Shown here piece by piece: positions 1 through 8,097 of a stretch of 10,983 bases of DNA. The first letter of the stretch is position 1, and every line of letters begins with the position of its first letter. The stretch comes from Jimgerdemannia flammicorona. Lineage: Eukaryota > Mucoromycota > Endogonomycetes > Endogonales > Endogonaceae. Under the pieces are notes generated by a model that was given only the letters and a program-made list of their open reading frames with translations, did no database searches and was not told the origin of the DNA. Location: NCBI GenBank assembly GCA_003990745.1, contig RBNI01006778.1, forward strand, positions 1 through 10,983, read 5' to 3'. A program made the translations under genes and the position numbers.

Positions 1-1
1 A

Positions 2-1584
2 AAAAAAGGGCTGGCAGTGGTACTGTTACTCAAGAAGTCAATCTCAGAGTTTGCAGTGACCTTGTGCTTTCAGGGCCTGATAGTGACAGCAAGGATAGTC
101 CTGGAGATTATCTCAAAGCAGATGGTGGGAGCTACCTTTGTGAAGTTTCTTAAGGGATTGGAGGGAGTGGTGGTGGGTTTTGAGGAGATATGTCTACTGG
201 AGGAGATATTGAAGACTGGAGTAGCTATAGGAGAGGTGGTGGTACCTATGGTGTGGTGCTTGAGGTGGGACCCCAGAGTGGTTCAGCTACTGATAAAGGA
301 GGTACTAATAGTGATGACTGTAGAGACCAGGAGGAGGGTTGAGGAGGTGGTGGCAGAGTATGGTGAGATAGTGGATATTGGATTTCAGATGTAGGAGGGA
401 ACTACTTTCAGGACCAGAGATGTGGATGTCCAGATTTGGCTGGCTGGAAAAGAGGCCACTGAGAAGACACGTGACTGGCCTTTGGTCATACTGTGGAGGG
501 CTTTCATCTGTAAGGTATCAAGGGTGAAGGTGAGTGAAGAGGAGGAGGAGGATCTGTTGGAGGCTCTGGAAGAGAGGAGTGGAGCAGTCAAGAGGAGGGC
601 TAAGGCCTGGAAGGTGTATGTGGATTCAATACATTTGGAGATCATAGATGGAAAACATATCCACACTGACAAGAGACAGTGGGAGAGGGCTCAGAGACAC
701 AAGAGGCAGAGGGAGTTGTTGGCAAGTATAGAAGAAGGAGTGAAGAAGAATACAGGAGGTGTTGAGAAGTCAGGGGGTGCCAAACAAGTATCTGGGCCAG
801 TGAGAGGAGAGGGGATATCAAGGAGGGTCAGAATGGGGCAGGGAAGCCACTGCACAGTGACCCTTATGCAGATAGTATATTTGAAGTCTGGGAACAGAAC
901 TTTGATGGCACTCTCCCTCTTATCAGGTATGGTCCTACAGTGAGGAGCCAGGTGACAGAGAATGTGCCAATGTGTGGAACACAGTAGGTGTATTTTGGAG
1001 TTCTGAATTTGGTGAAAGGAGAGCAGGTGGTGGCAGTTGGTGAGTATGAGCTAGTGGATGTGATGAAGGAGAAGTGGGATGAAACTGCAAGTGCAGGGGC
1101 TGATACCATGATGCTAGATGCTGGAAGACCTGCAACTCCAGAGAGAAAGGAGGTAGGGAACCTACTGTGGCTGTGCCAGATGATGAACAACTTTATAGCT
1201 GAAGAGTTGGGAGAATTAGACCTGCAAGTAATGAGTGAGGAGTATTGGGTATGAATCTTGCAGGATAATAGGGTTGTGGAAGTACTGAAGGTGGAGGTGC
1301 TTGCAATTCTTCTGGAGGAGGAAGGATATGAGATTGATAAGGAAAGGGAGGCTGAGCTGGCAGTGGTTGTGGGTGAGTGGGCTGCCTACTGTTGGGCAGA
1401 GCAGCATGGGCTGAGGCTCTGGCTGGAGGCCTGTCTGGAGTACTGTAAGGACTTTGAGGAAAAGGAGGATGGGGAGATGGCTGAACTTCTGGTGAGATTA
1501 GAGGCAAAGAAGGTTGAAGAGGAGGCTTTGGCAGCTGAACACAACTTGGACTTGGTATGAGAGAAGAGACATGCAGATTTTTAG
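2..1584 (+). pseudogene. LINE copy A ORF1 (Gag-like RNA-binding protein), 5' end outside window
   Basis: ORF1 proteins of two-ORF LINEs bind element RNA in a ribonucleoprotein. The reading frame is open at the left edge and runs to a TAG at 1582-1584 that copy B shares (4861-4863). Visible parts are a segment at about 280-440 (RRRVEEVVAEYGEIVD, then EGTTF) that resembles the RRM-like part of Tx1-type ORF1 (tentative), an acidic run EEEEED at 536-553, a charged probably helical stretch to about 720, and a C-terminal block at 870-1560 well conserved with copy B. Damage: TAG at 392-394 where copy B has TGG, a frame change at about 785-830, TAG at 985-987, TGA at 1252-1254 (TGG in copy B) and TGA at 1558-1560. 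I see no CCHC knuckle. ORF1 identity rests on its place before ORF2 and the paired copy. Confidence 0.7.
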
Positions 1585-1624
1585 AGGATGGGCAGGGTAT
1601 TTCTTCTAAAAAACATTATTCCTA

Positions 1625-2723
1625 ATGAACAGTATAACAAACATTTTCTCTCTGAATGTGAATGGACTATGGCGTTCTGGGCAGTGTAGGAACATTTTTA
1701 ATTGGCTTAAGGGTTTGGGGCTGATCTCTTTCTACTGCAGGATATTTGATGTGAGGATGATGAGGATCAGGAGATATGGACTAGGGAATGAGGAGGAACT
1801 GCAGCTTGGATTTGCAAAGTGGCATTTTTGGTACAGGGTAGTAAAGGGGACTTGGGTGGAATAAGAAGCTGGGGAGACTGTTTGGTGTAGGGGGAATGGT
1901 ATAGCCTGGGTGGGCACTGGCGAAGATTGGATCTTACTACTGCCCAGCAGTTAGGGGTGAGAGGATTGCATGGATTAAGGGTCTTTTGGAAGAGGGCACT
2001 CTTATGGGGTCAATATTCTGAGAGAGGACTTTAATATGGTACAGAATATTCAGTTGGATAGGACTGATGGAGGGAGGAGTGTGAGTGGTAGGAGTGGTGG
2101 CCTAGATAAGTAGGAGGAGGTAGAGAACCTTAGCTCCCTGGGGGATATAGGCAGGTCAGGGTGGGGAGACAGGAGGATTTACATGCACTGGGTGAATAGA
2201 CTGGATATAAGAATTGACTGGATCCTGATGGCTAAATACTGGGGAATTGATATTTGGAAGATTCTGGAGGTGGAGTGGTGCCCATTGTCAGATCATTGGG
2301 GTCTCTTGGGGCAGGGGCAGTTTGGGGTGAGTGGAGATGGACCCAGACATTGGTGCCTTAACTCCTCTCTGCTGGCTGAGAAGATTTGTGAGACCCATAG
2401 GTGGAGGACATCCAAGTGAAGATTGCTGGCTGGACATACAAGGGTTTGCCAGTGGGTGTCTAATGGATAAAGTTGAAAGAGGCTGCATGGATTTACTGGG
2501 AAGGGGCTGGTAGAGAGGCAGAGAAGTAGAGAAGGAAAAGGGTGAGGTGTGCTTCCAATTGGTTGGTTAGATTGCAGATGGAATGGGCAGATTTGTTAAA
2601 TTCTAGAGAGGTCAATGATTGGAGGTTGGCACATGCAAAATTGGAGGTGATGTAGCTGCAACAGATGTTGAGAGAGGAGGAGGATAGTGCATGAGAGGAA
2701 TGACAGCTAGGCTGAGGTGGCAG
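1625..2723 (+). pseudogene. LINE copy A ORF2, APE-type endonuclease portion only
   Basis: ORF2 of L1/Tx1-like LINEs encodes an apurinic-like endonuclease followed by reverse transcriptase; only the endonuclease and part of the linker remain. The ATG at 1625 gives MNSITNIFSLNVNGL, whose SLNVNGL is the typical first strand of the APE fold, 40 bases after the ORF1 stop. Farther on are a degraded DFNMVQN motif near 2025-2045 (the preceding Gly-Gly reads Arg-Glu), LDRTDGGRS near 2053-2085, RIDWIL near 2210-2225, and SDH at 2288-2296, keeping the catalytic His of the SDH motif. Frameshifts and stops break it repeatedly, for example TAA at 1862-1864 and TAG at 2111-2113 (TGG in copy B). Homology ends at 2723 in the linker before reverse transcriptase, so this copy could never have primed cDNA synthesis in its present form. 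Confidence 0.75.
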
Positions 2724-2809
2724 CATCTCACCTCTCTCAGTTACTATTCATATTACACATACTTTTACAACATACTTTCAAGCATTTATTGGAGAAAGAT
2801 ACTAAGGCA
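2724..2809 (+). promoter_or_regulatory. Putative 5' leader of LINE copy B
   Basis: This stretch matches nothing in copy B beyond 6009, although copy A aligns right up to its edge. It is richer in C and T than its flanks (it opens catctcacctctctcagtt) and is followed by an ATG at 2810 in the context ggcaATGgca. The simplest reading is that copy B begins here with its untranslated leader, where an internal LINE promoter would lie. It could instead be a small unrelated insertion; the copy A counterpart lies outside the window. Confidence 0.4.
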
Positions 2810-3162
2810 ATGGCAACCAACAAGCAAGCTGACATATGTACTAGGTCAGGTAGACCTGGTGCCCTCAACTGGCAATATGTTGGACATGAGTATGGATTAG
2901 AGATGAGGTCATTCAGTGGTCTGAGTGGACAGGGCAGTTCAGGCAGTAGTAGCAGTACTGGGGGAGGAGCCAGAGGGTAGAAGGGGAGGAGCCAGAGAGA
3001 AGAAGGAGAGGAGCTTTGCAGATATGTTGAAGAATAGTAGATGGCCAGTTAGATCTCATAGTGGACAGATGGAGGGGAAGGGAAAGCAGAGAGAAGGAGA
3101 AGTGGGAGGTACTGGACCTCAGCCAGTAGGAGGAAGGGCTAGTAGAGCAGCAGCTGGGAGTA

Positions 3163-3172
3163 GGGGGGGGGG
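3163..3172 (+). repeat. G10 homopolymer in ORF1 of copy B
   Basis: A run of ten G lies within the Gly/Arg-rich part of ORF1. The frame it belongs to ends at TGA 3189-3191 while homologous coding resumes in another frame at 3188, so slippage at this run is a plausible cause of the frame change. It could also be a sequencing-length artefact. Confidence 0.6.
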
Positions 3173-3813
3173 ACTCCTGATGGTGGTATGACTGGGAATC
3201 TGAAAAAAAATCCAGATATGACTGCTAATGGAGGGGCTGGGCAGGTGGGCCCAAGGAGGAAGGGGGATCTAGTAGATGATGTGATGGGGCTAGTGGTGGC
3301 ACCATTACTCAGAAAGTCAATCTTAGAGTTTGCGGTGACCTTGTATTTCAGGAGCTTGGCTGTGATAGCAAGGATGGTTCTGGGGATTATCTCAGAGCAA
3401 GTGGCTGAGGCTGTATCAGTGAAGTTTTTAAGGGGACTGGAGGGAGTTGAGGTGAGTTTTGAGAAGGCAGGTCCACTGGAGGAAGTTTTGAAGACAGGTG
3501 TGGCAGTAGGAGAGGTAGTGATCTCTATAGTATAGTGTTTGAGGTAGGACTCCAGAGTGGTTGAGTTTCTGATAAAGGGGGTGCCTACAGTAATGAAGGT
3601 TGAGACTAGGAGGAGGGTGGAGGAGGTGATGGTGCAGTATAGAGATGTGGTTGATTTTGGATTCCAGATATGGGAGGGGACCACTTTCAGGACAGGGGAT
3701 GTGGACATCAGATTCAACTGGCTGGGAGAGAGGCCATGGGGAAGACAAGTGACTGGACTTCAGTTCTATTGTGGGGGGCCTTTATCTGTAAGATATTAAG
3801 GATGAAGGGGAGT

Positions 3814-3831
3814 GAGGAGGAGGAGGAGGAT
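3814..3831 (+). repeat. (GAG)5 acidic-codon run in ORF1, also present in copy A
   Basis: Five GAG codons plus GAT encode EEEEED. Copy A has the same six acidic residues at 536-553 (GAA then four GAG then GAT). Equal length in both copies suggests an ancestral protein feature, an acidic patch before a charged helical region, and not a recent microsatellite expansion. Confidence 0.65.
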
Positions 3832-4900
3832 CTGCCGGAGGCTCTTGAGGAGTTGAGTGAGGCAGTTGAGCAGAGGGCAAATGCCTGGAAGTTATATAAA
3901 GAGGCTATGCATTTGGAAATTGTGGATAGAAAGTATATTCATATGGACAAGAGGCAGTGGGAGAGGGCTCAGGAGTGCAAGAGACAGAGAGATTTGTGGC
4001 AAGCATAGATGGTAAGGCAAAGAAGGATGCTGGAGGAGCTGAAGAGTCTGGGGGGGCCAAGATGAGTATATGGGCTAGTAAGGGAGGAGGGAATAGAGAG
4101 GAGGGCATGGATGGGACCAGGGAGATACCATGCAATGACCCATATACTGATGGTACATTTGAGGTCTGGGAAGAGGAATTGGATAGCACTTCTCCTCCTC
4201 TCATCAAGAGAGGTCCAGCTGGAAGGTGTAAGGTGATAGAGGATGTGCCAATACATAGTATCCAGCATGTATACTTTGGAGTTCCTGACATGGTGAAAGG
4301 GGGACAGGTGGTAGCAGTTTGCAAGGATGAGCTGGTGGATGTCCCTGAGGAGGGGTGGGATGAGACAGTGAGTGTGGGGGCCAATATCATGATGATGGAT
4401 GCCAGGAGGCCAGTGACACCAGGAGGGAAAGAGGTGGGGAACCTATTGTGGATGTGTCAGTTGATGAACAACTTAGTGGCTGAAGATTTGGGAGAAGTGG
4501 ACCTGAGAGTGGTGAGTGAGGAGTACTGGACATGGATTCTGCATGGCAATAGAGTGATGGAGGCACTGAAGGTGGAGATACTTGCAATTCTTCTGGAGGA
4601 GGAGGGGTATGAGGTTGATAGGGAGAGGGAGGCAGAGCTGGCTGTTGTTGCTGGTGAAAGGGCCACCTACTGTTGGGTAGAGCATCATGGGCTGAAACTC
4701 TGACAGGAGACCTGTCTGGAGATCATAAGGAATTTGAAGAGAAGGAGGTTAGAGAGATGGTAGAACTGCTGGTTGGATTGGAGACAAAGAGACTGAAGAG
4801 AAGGGATTGGCTGCCAAACATAACTTAGACATAGCTCAAGAGGGGAGGAGTGTGGACTTGTAGAGGATGAGCAGGATATTACTTCTAAACATTCTTCTCA

Positions 4901-5700
4901 ATAAACAGTACAACTAATATTTTTTCTATGAATGTGAATGAGTTACAGGAATCTGGGAGGCAGAAGAACATTTTTAGTTGGCTTAAGAGATTGGAGGCTG
5001 ATCTCTTTCTGCTGCAGGACATATGCCGTGAGGATGAGGTGGATCAAGTAGAGTAGGCTAGAGAATGGGGAGGAGTTACAGCTTGGATTGGCAAAGTGGC
5101 AATTTTGGTATGGAGGGATAAAAGAGATCTTGGTGGAATCAGAAGCTGGGGGGACTATTTGGTATGGGGGGAATGGTGTTGACCTGGGTAAGAGCCTGTG
5201 CAAGTTGGCTCTTACTACTGCCCAGCAGCTAGGGGTGAGCAGATTGCATGGATTCAGGGTCTTTTGGAGGAGGGCACATTTTTGAAGGATGGGGTAGATA
5301 TTCTGGGAGGTGACTTCAATATGGTGCAGAATTTTCAGTTAGATAGAACTGATGGTGGAAGGAGTGCTGGTGGAAGAAGCAGTGGCCTGGATGCATGGGA
5401 GAGGTGGAGAGTCTTAGCTCCTTTGGAAATATGGGAAGAATACAGTAGGGAGAAAAGAGGATCTACATGCATTGGGTGAATGGTCTAGGTATAAGGATTG
5501 ACTGGATACTGACAGCCAAATGCTGGGGCCTGGATGTTTGGAGGACTCTAGAGGTGGTGTGGTGTCCATGGTCTGATCAATGGGGACTGTTAGGGCAGGG
5601 ATGGTTTGGGGGGAGTGGAGATAGACCCAGACATTGGCACCTTAACTCCTCCCTGCTGGCCAAGAAGATATTGTGGGACCCTTGAGAAGAGGACATTCAG
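4901..5700 (+). pseudogene. LINE copy B ORF2, APE-type endonuclease region
   Basis: The ORF2 endonuclease nicks target DNA to free a 3' hydroxyl for target-primed reverse transcription. The expected start codon, ATG at 1625 in copy A, reads ATA at 4901-4903. The sequence continues TNIFSMNVNEL (first APE strand), then DLFLLQD near 5005, where the usual catalytic Glu of LQE is Asp here. GGDFNMVQ is intact at 5306-5326, followed by LDRTDGGRS. RIDWIL follows near 5495, and the SDH motif reads SDQ at 5572-5580 (His to Gln), removing a catalytic His. Stops and frame changes occur near 5055, 5190, 5480 and 5685. The Trp-x-Leu-Asn-x-x-Leu-Leu signature (HWHLNSSLL, about 5634-5660) that closes this domain in many LINEs is readable. 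Confidence is high for the domain and low for exact limits. Confidence 0.78.
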
Positions 5701-6257
5701 AGGAAGACCATAGGCTGGATACATGAAGGCTTATAAGTAGATGTCTGGTGGATGAAGTTGAAAGAGGCTGTGAGGGTTTACTGAGGAGAAGTTGGTAGTG
5801 ATGCTGGAAGAAGAAGGAGGAAAAGAGTAAGGTATACTTCTAATAGGTTGGTTAGACTACAGATAGAATGGGCTGATTTGATAAATTCCAGCAAGGTGGA
5901 TGATTGGAGGTTAGTATGTACTAGACTAGAGGTGATGGAGCTACAACAGATGTTGAGAGAGGAGGAGGAGACAGGTATGAAAGGAATGGTGGCTAGGTTG
6001 AGGTGGCAGAGGCTGGAGGAGGGAGAGAGGCCATCTAGATACTTGTTAAGGCTCCTTCAAGCAAGAAGGGTGCACTATAGGTAGGATGGAGTTCTTGATA
6101 CTGGGGGGAATTAGTACATGGTACACAACAGATTCTGGGGTTGCTAAAGGAGAGATAGTAGGGTCTGTAGAGTGAGAAGGAAGGGGGTGCCAATGCAGAG
6201 GCAATTGGAGACACTCTGGAGACCTGAGAATCACCACAAGTAGAGGGCCTGAGAGAT
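5701..6257 (+). pseudogene. LINE copy B ORF2 linker between endonuclease and reverse transcriptase
   Basis: This stretch continues ORF2 but is broken into short pieces in several frames. The clearest piece, 5848-6084, reads VRLQIEWADLINSSKVDDWR and ends near RRVHYR, a charged helical segment of the sort that joins endonuclease to reverse transcriptase in L1-like elements. Copy A aligns with it up to 6009. I recognise no separate domain. From about 6085 to 6257 only fragments remain before the first RT motif. Confidence 0.6.
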
Positions 6258-7187
6258 TTGATCCTTCTAGTCCAAGAGGAGGAGGTCCAGAGAGTTCTTG
6301 CTGCAACTAAGCTTGGTATGACACCTGGAGAGAATGGTCTACCTTGGGACTTTTGGAAGAAGATAGTGCAGGTCCCTGGGCTATTGGGAGAGATGGTGGC
6401 TCTCTGTGATCTTGTTCTTTTGAGGGGTCAGTGGGTGGGAGGGCAGGATCTGAGGCTGGTGGCCCTGTTGTATAAGAACAAGGGGAGGAGAGAGGATTGA
6501 AAAAACTGGAGACTGATCATACTTCTAGATATAGACAGGAAGATGGTAACTAAGGTGATTGTGGTGAGGTTACAGAGAGTTGCCCAATAGGTATTGGGTG
6601 AGGAACAGTGGGGTTTTATTGGTAACAGACTTATCAGAGATGGGAGAGCCTGGGTCCATGGTGTCATTGAAGGGGCAAGAGCTAGTGGATTGGATGGGAG
6701 ACTAGTCTTTTTGGACCAGGAGAAGGCCTACAACTGTGTTCAGCAGGTATGGCTGGGCAAGGTGCTGGACAGAATAGGTGTTCTCCCATTGTTTCGAGCT
6801 TCTATGTTGAGTCTGTTAGAGGGTAGTAGGGCAGAATTGATGTGTAATGGCCACTGGAGTACAGCATTTCCCTTGGGAAGAGTAGTTCCTCAGGGGGATC
6901 CATTGTCTCCTATTCTATATGCTCTTTCATTAGAACCTTTGATGGATAGGATTTGGCAGAAAGTAGTAGGGCTCACTCTTTATAGTGTGGTGTGGAAGGT
7001 GGGGGCCTTTGTAGATGATATGGTGGTTGGACTTGGTTCAGTGGCAGATGTTGAGGCTCTTAAGGAGATGGTGGAATGGTTTGAGGTATACTTTGGAGCA
7101 AAACTCAACTGGCATAAGTGTGAGACTATGGTGTTGGGAAATGGATTAGTGGGTGGAGATGTCATTGGACAGCAGAAGAGACAGTGA
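6258..7187 (+). pseudogene. LINE copy B ORF2 reverse transcriptase domain
   Basis: This is the best-preserved catalytic region of the window. Motifs in order are GMTPGENGLPWDFWK (the SPG-DG-P-EFWK box, about 6318-6362), LVALLYKNKG with NWRLIILL (about 6460-6530), EQWGFIGNR (about 6603-6630), motif A FLDQEKAYN with the catalytic Asp at 6714-6716, PQGDPLSP (about 6885-6910), and motif C FVDD with the Asp pair at 7014-7019. FGAKLNWHKCE near 7090-7125 matches the later LN-x-x-K motif. The second conserved Asp of motif A is Asn (6732-6734). In-frame stops are TGA 6498-6500 and TAG 6588-6590; the frame is then open to TGA 7185-7187. The motif set fits L1/Tx1/Zepp-like LINEs. The catalytic Asp triad survives, but the protein cannot be made whole. 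Confidence 0.88.
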
Positions 7188-7870
7188 GGTATCTGGGCAT
7201 CTTTCTTTTAGTATATGGATCAACCTTATCACAGGTGTGGTGAGAGAGGAGGGTAGCTATCTGGGGAGAGATACTTCAGAGCTGGGAAGGTCGCCACATC
7301 TCCCTGGCAGGGAGAGTTTCAATTCTGAATGTCTACTGGTTCCCTAAGCTGTGGTATATTACTTATCACTTGGACTTTCTGGCTTGGGTGGTGAAGAGAT
7401 GGCTAGAGATTGGATTTGGGCTGAGAGACAAGCTCAGATCAGCTAGAATACCCTTTCTTTACCAGTAGTTCGAGGCGGCTAGGACTGGTGGACTTTTCTA
7501 AGAGGCTGTATTACCTGAGAGCTTGATGGTTGAAGTGGGTAGTGGAATTGAAGAGAGGGGGTTGGGTGCCATTGATGCAGAAGGTATAGGAGATGAAATT
7601 CTCTCCAAGAGAGTCCTCAGACAATTTGCTTTCCCTAGTAGACCTGGGTGGAAGTAATAGGCTACAGTACAAAGGTTTCTAGTAGGAGGTAGCAGATGGA
7701 GCACACTGTATTGGCCTGTGCTAGCATAGCAATGAAGGGGAAATACTATAGAGACCAGCTATATAGAGATGGAACAGACTGCTTTTAGGGAGTGCCCCCT
7801 TTATTGATTTTGATATTAGTGATGAGGTGGAGTGTCTGAGGGAACTTTGTCAGGATCTATAGTCCAGCAG
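7188..7870 (+). pseudogene. LINE copy B ORF2 C-terminal region after RT
   Basis: Post-RT sequence of ORF2 in pieces. Across frames one can read the usual elements: a LPGRESFNSE segment near 7300-7330 (the L-x-GR region after the thumb in L1-like ORF2), then a Trp/Tyr-rich stretch near 7340-7400, and a GGLVDFSKRLYYLR-like segment near 7487-7525, matching the common GGLGL-D motif. Stops are frequent. I see no RNase H domain and no C-terminal CCHC motif before the copia LTR. The last 60-70 bases before 7878 still have LINE-like composition, so the true ORF2 end is either lost or interrupted. Confidence 0.6.
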
Positions 7871-7878
7871 TTGGTAAG

Positions 7879-8031
7879 TATTGAAATATGTAGGTTACAA
7901 CTCGATATATGGTGGTGCAGCCTTCCTTGACTACGTCATCGTGTAAACGTCACTAATTGCAACACGTAAAAGTGCATGAGGATAAGCAATAAACAGAATG
8001 CTTCTCCCTCCATTCCAAGTATTCCACAACA
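7879..8031 (+). repeat. 5' LTR of the copia element (inferred limits)
   Basis: The 3' limit is the CA at 8030-8031, three bases before the primer-binding site. The 5' limit is uncertain: TATTGAAATATGTAGG at 7879 resembles a copia LTR start (TGTTGGAATATGTAGG-like) with the first G changed to A; TG at 7889-7890 is an alternative. The length would be about 153 bases, short but usual for small copia elements. It holds a TATA-like atatat at 7905-7910 and AATAAA at 7988-7993. The second LTR needed for proof is not in the window. Confidence 0.55.
7988..7993 (+). promoter_or_regulatory. Polyadenylation-type signal AATAAA in the LTR
   Basis: A perfect AATAAA lies about 110 bases into the inferred LTR, the place expected for the signal that ends element transcripts in the 3' LTR. 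A six-base match alone is weak evidence; its position gives it support. Confidence 0.4.
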
Positions 8032-8034
8032 AAA

Positions 8035-8048
8035 GGTTATGAGCCCTG
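8035..8048 (+). promoter_or_regulatory. Primer-binding site for a half initiator tRNA-Met
   Basis: GGTTATGAGCCCTG is complementary to the anticodon stem-loop half (CAGGGCTCATAACC) of initiator tRNA-Met of the yeast type as I remember it, with the CAT anticodon in the middle. Drosophila copia uses the same internal site (GGTTATGGGCCC), priming from a cleaved tRNA and not from the 3' CCA end. It sits three bases after the LTR end, where a PBS must be. The T in GCTCAT (U33) is the form recalled for yeasts, whereas the animal and plant forms I recall have C, so the host is probably a fungus. All 14 bases match. Confidence 0.75.
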
Positions 8049-8097
8049 GTTAGTGACTATACACCTCTCTTACACATACGCTATACTACGCTATACA

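Larger units (their letters stand above)
1..2723 (+). mobile_element. LINE (non-LTR) retrotransposon copy A, truncated and decayed
   Basis: This is the upstream of two related LINE copies on the same strand. It begins outside the window, inside ORF1, and contains the rest of ORF1, a 40-base gap, and the endonuclease part of ORF2. It ends sharply at 2723, where similarity to copy B (base 6009) stops in mid-ORF2, before any reverse transcriptase. Anchor points 11 to 3290 and 2723 to 6009 give an almost constant offset (3279 to 3286), so few net indels separate the copies; by eye roughly four in five bases agree. The DNA is strongly G-rich and C-poor on + (30 G and 6 C in 541-600) and nearly free of CpG. 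It is dead: partial, with stops and frameshifts in both ORFs. Confidence 0.85.
2810..4863 (+). pseudogene. LINE copy B ORF1 (Gag-like RNA-binding protein), broken
   Basis: Probable start at the ATG at 2810 (MATNKQADIC), followed by a Ser/Gly-rich stretch to about 2975. After a frame change the charged EKKERSFADML (about 2990-3030) recalls the SFAD motif seen near the N-terminus of fungal and Tx1-type ORF1 proteins. The middle (about 3557-3800) has LIKGVPTVMKVETRRRVEEV and EGTTFRTGDVDIRF, similar to RRM-like ORF1 regions. An acidic run of five Glu codons lies at 3814-3828, then a charged region, then the long C-terminal block 3957-4700. Damage: TAG at 2978-2980, TGA at 3189-3191, TAGs at 3533 and 3545 (both TGG in copy A), frame changes at about 3700-3780 and at about 3995 (one T missing relative to copy A), and TGA at 4701-4703 (TGG in copy A). 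It ends at TAG 4861-4863. About 680 codons, a usual ORF1 size. Confidence 0.7.
2724..7878 (+). mobile_element. LINE (non-LTR) retrotransposon copy B, near full length, decayed
   Basis: The second LINE copy follows copy A directly in the same orientation. Left limit: homology to copy A ends at 2723 and a less G-rich leader begins at 2724. Right limit: LINE-like composition gives way near 7879 to the copia LTR. In order it has a leader of about 86 bases, ORF1 (about 2810-4863), a 37-base gap, ORF2 endonuclease, linker, reverse transcriptase and a C-terminal region, at least 5.1 kb. I see no poly(A) or other tail before the LTR, so the 3' end may be missing or lie beyond the copia insertion. Both ORFs carry many stops and frameshifts, so it is non-functional. 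The family looks L1/Tx1-like from the RT motifs; exact clade not determined. Confidence 0.8.

Noticed and set aside
1..7. A7 run as the poly(A) tail of a preceding LINE
   Set aside because: Copy A coding sequence aligns with copy B from base 11 and upstream ORF1 sequence is expected here; seven A bases at a window edge are not evidence of a tail.
1193..1507. Pro-rich - strand frame
   Set aside because: Reverse of purine-rich ORF1 codons (GGG, GAG and the like read as Pro, Leu and Ser); no matching frame of interest in copy B.
2717..2980. Independent small gene of 87 codons
   Set aside because: Its start lies before the LINE junction on a GTG or ATG within copy A, and its 3' part reads as the Ser/Gly-rich N-terminus of copy B ORF1.
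3139..3717. 192-codon open frame on the - strand, Ser/Thr-rich
   Set aside because: It lies antisense to ORF1 of copy B. The C-poor sense strand makes antisense stops rare, and the product is low-complexity with no motif.
3905..4390. 161-codon open frame on the - strand
   Set aside because: Antisense shadow of the conserved ORF1 C-terminal block; sense-strand conservation between copies A and B explains it.
8053..8097. Upstream extension of copia gag from a GTG at 8053
   Set aside because: A eukaryotic ORF is expected to start at ATG; the first in-frame ATG is 8098, and the extension shows no copia Gag similarity.
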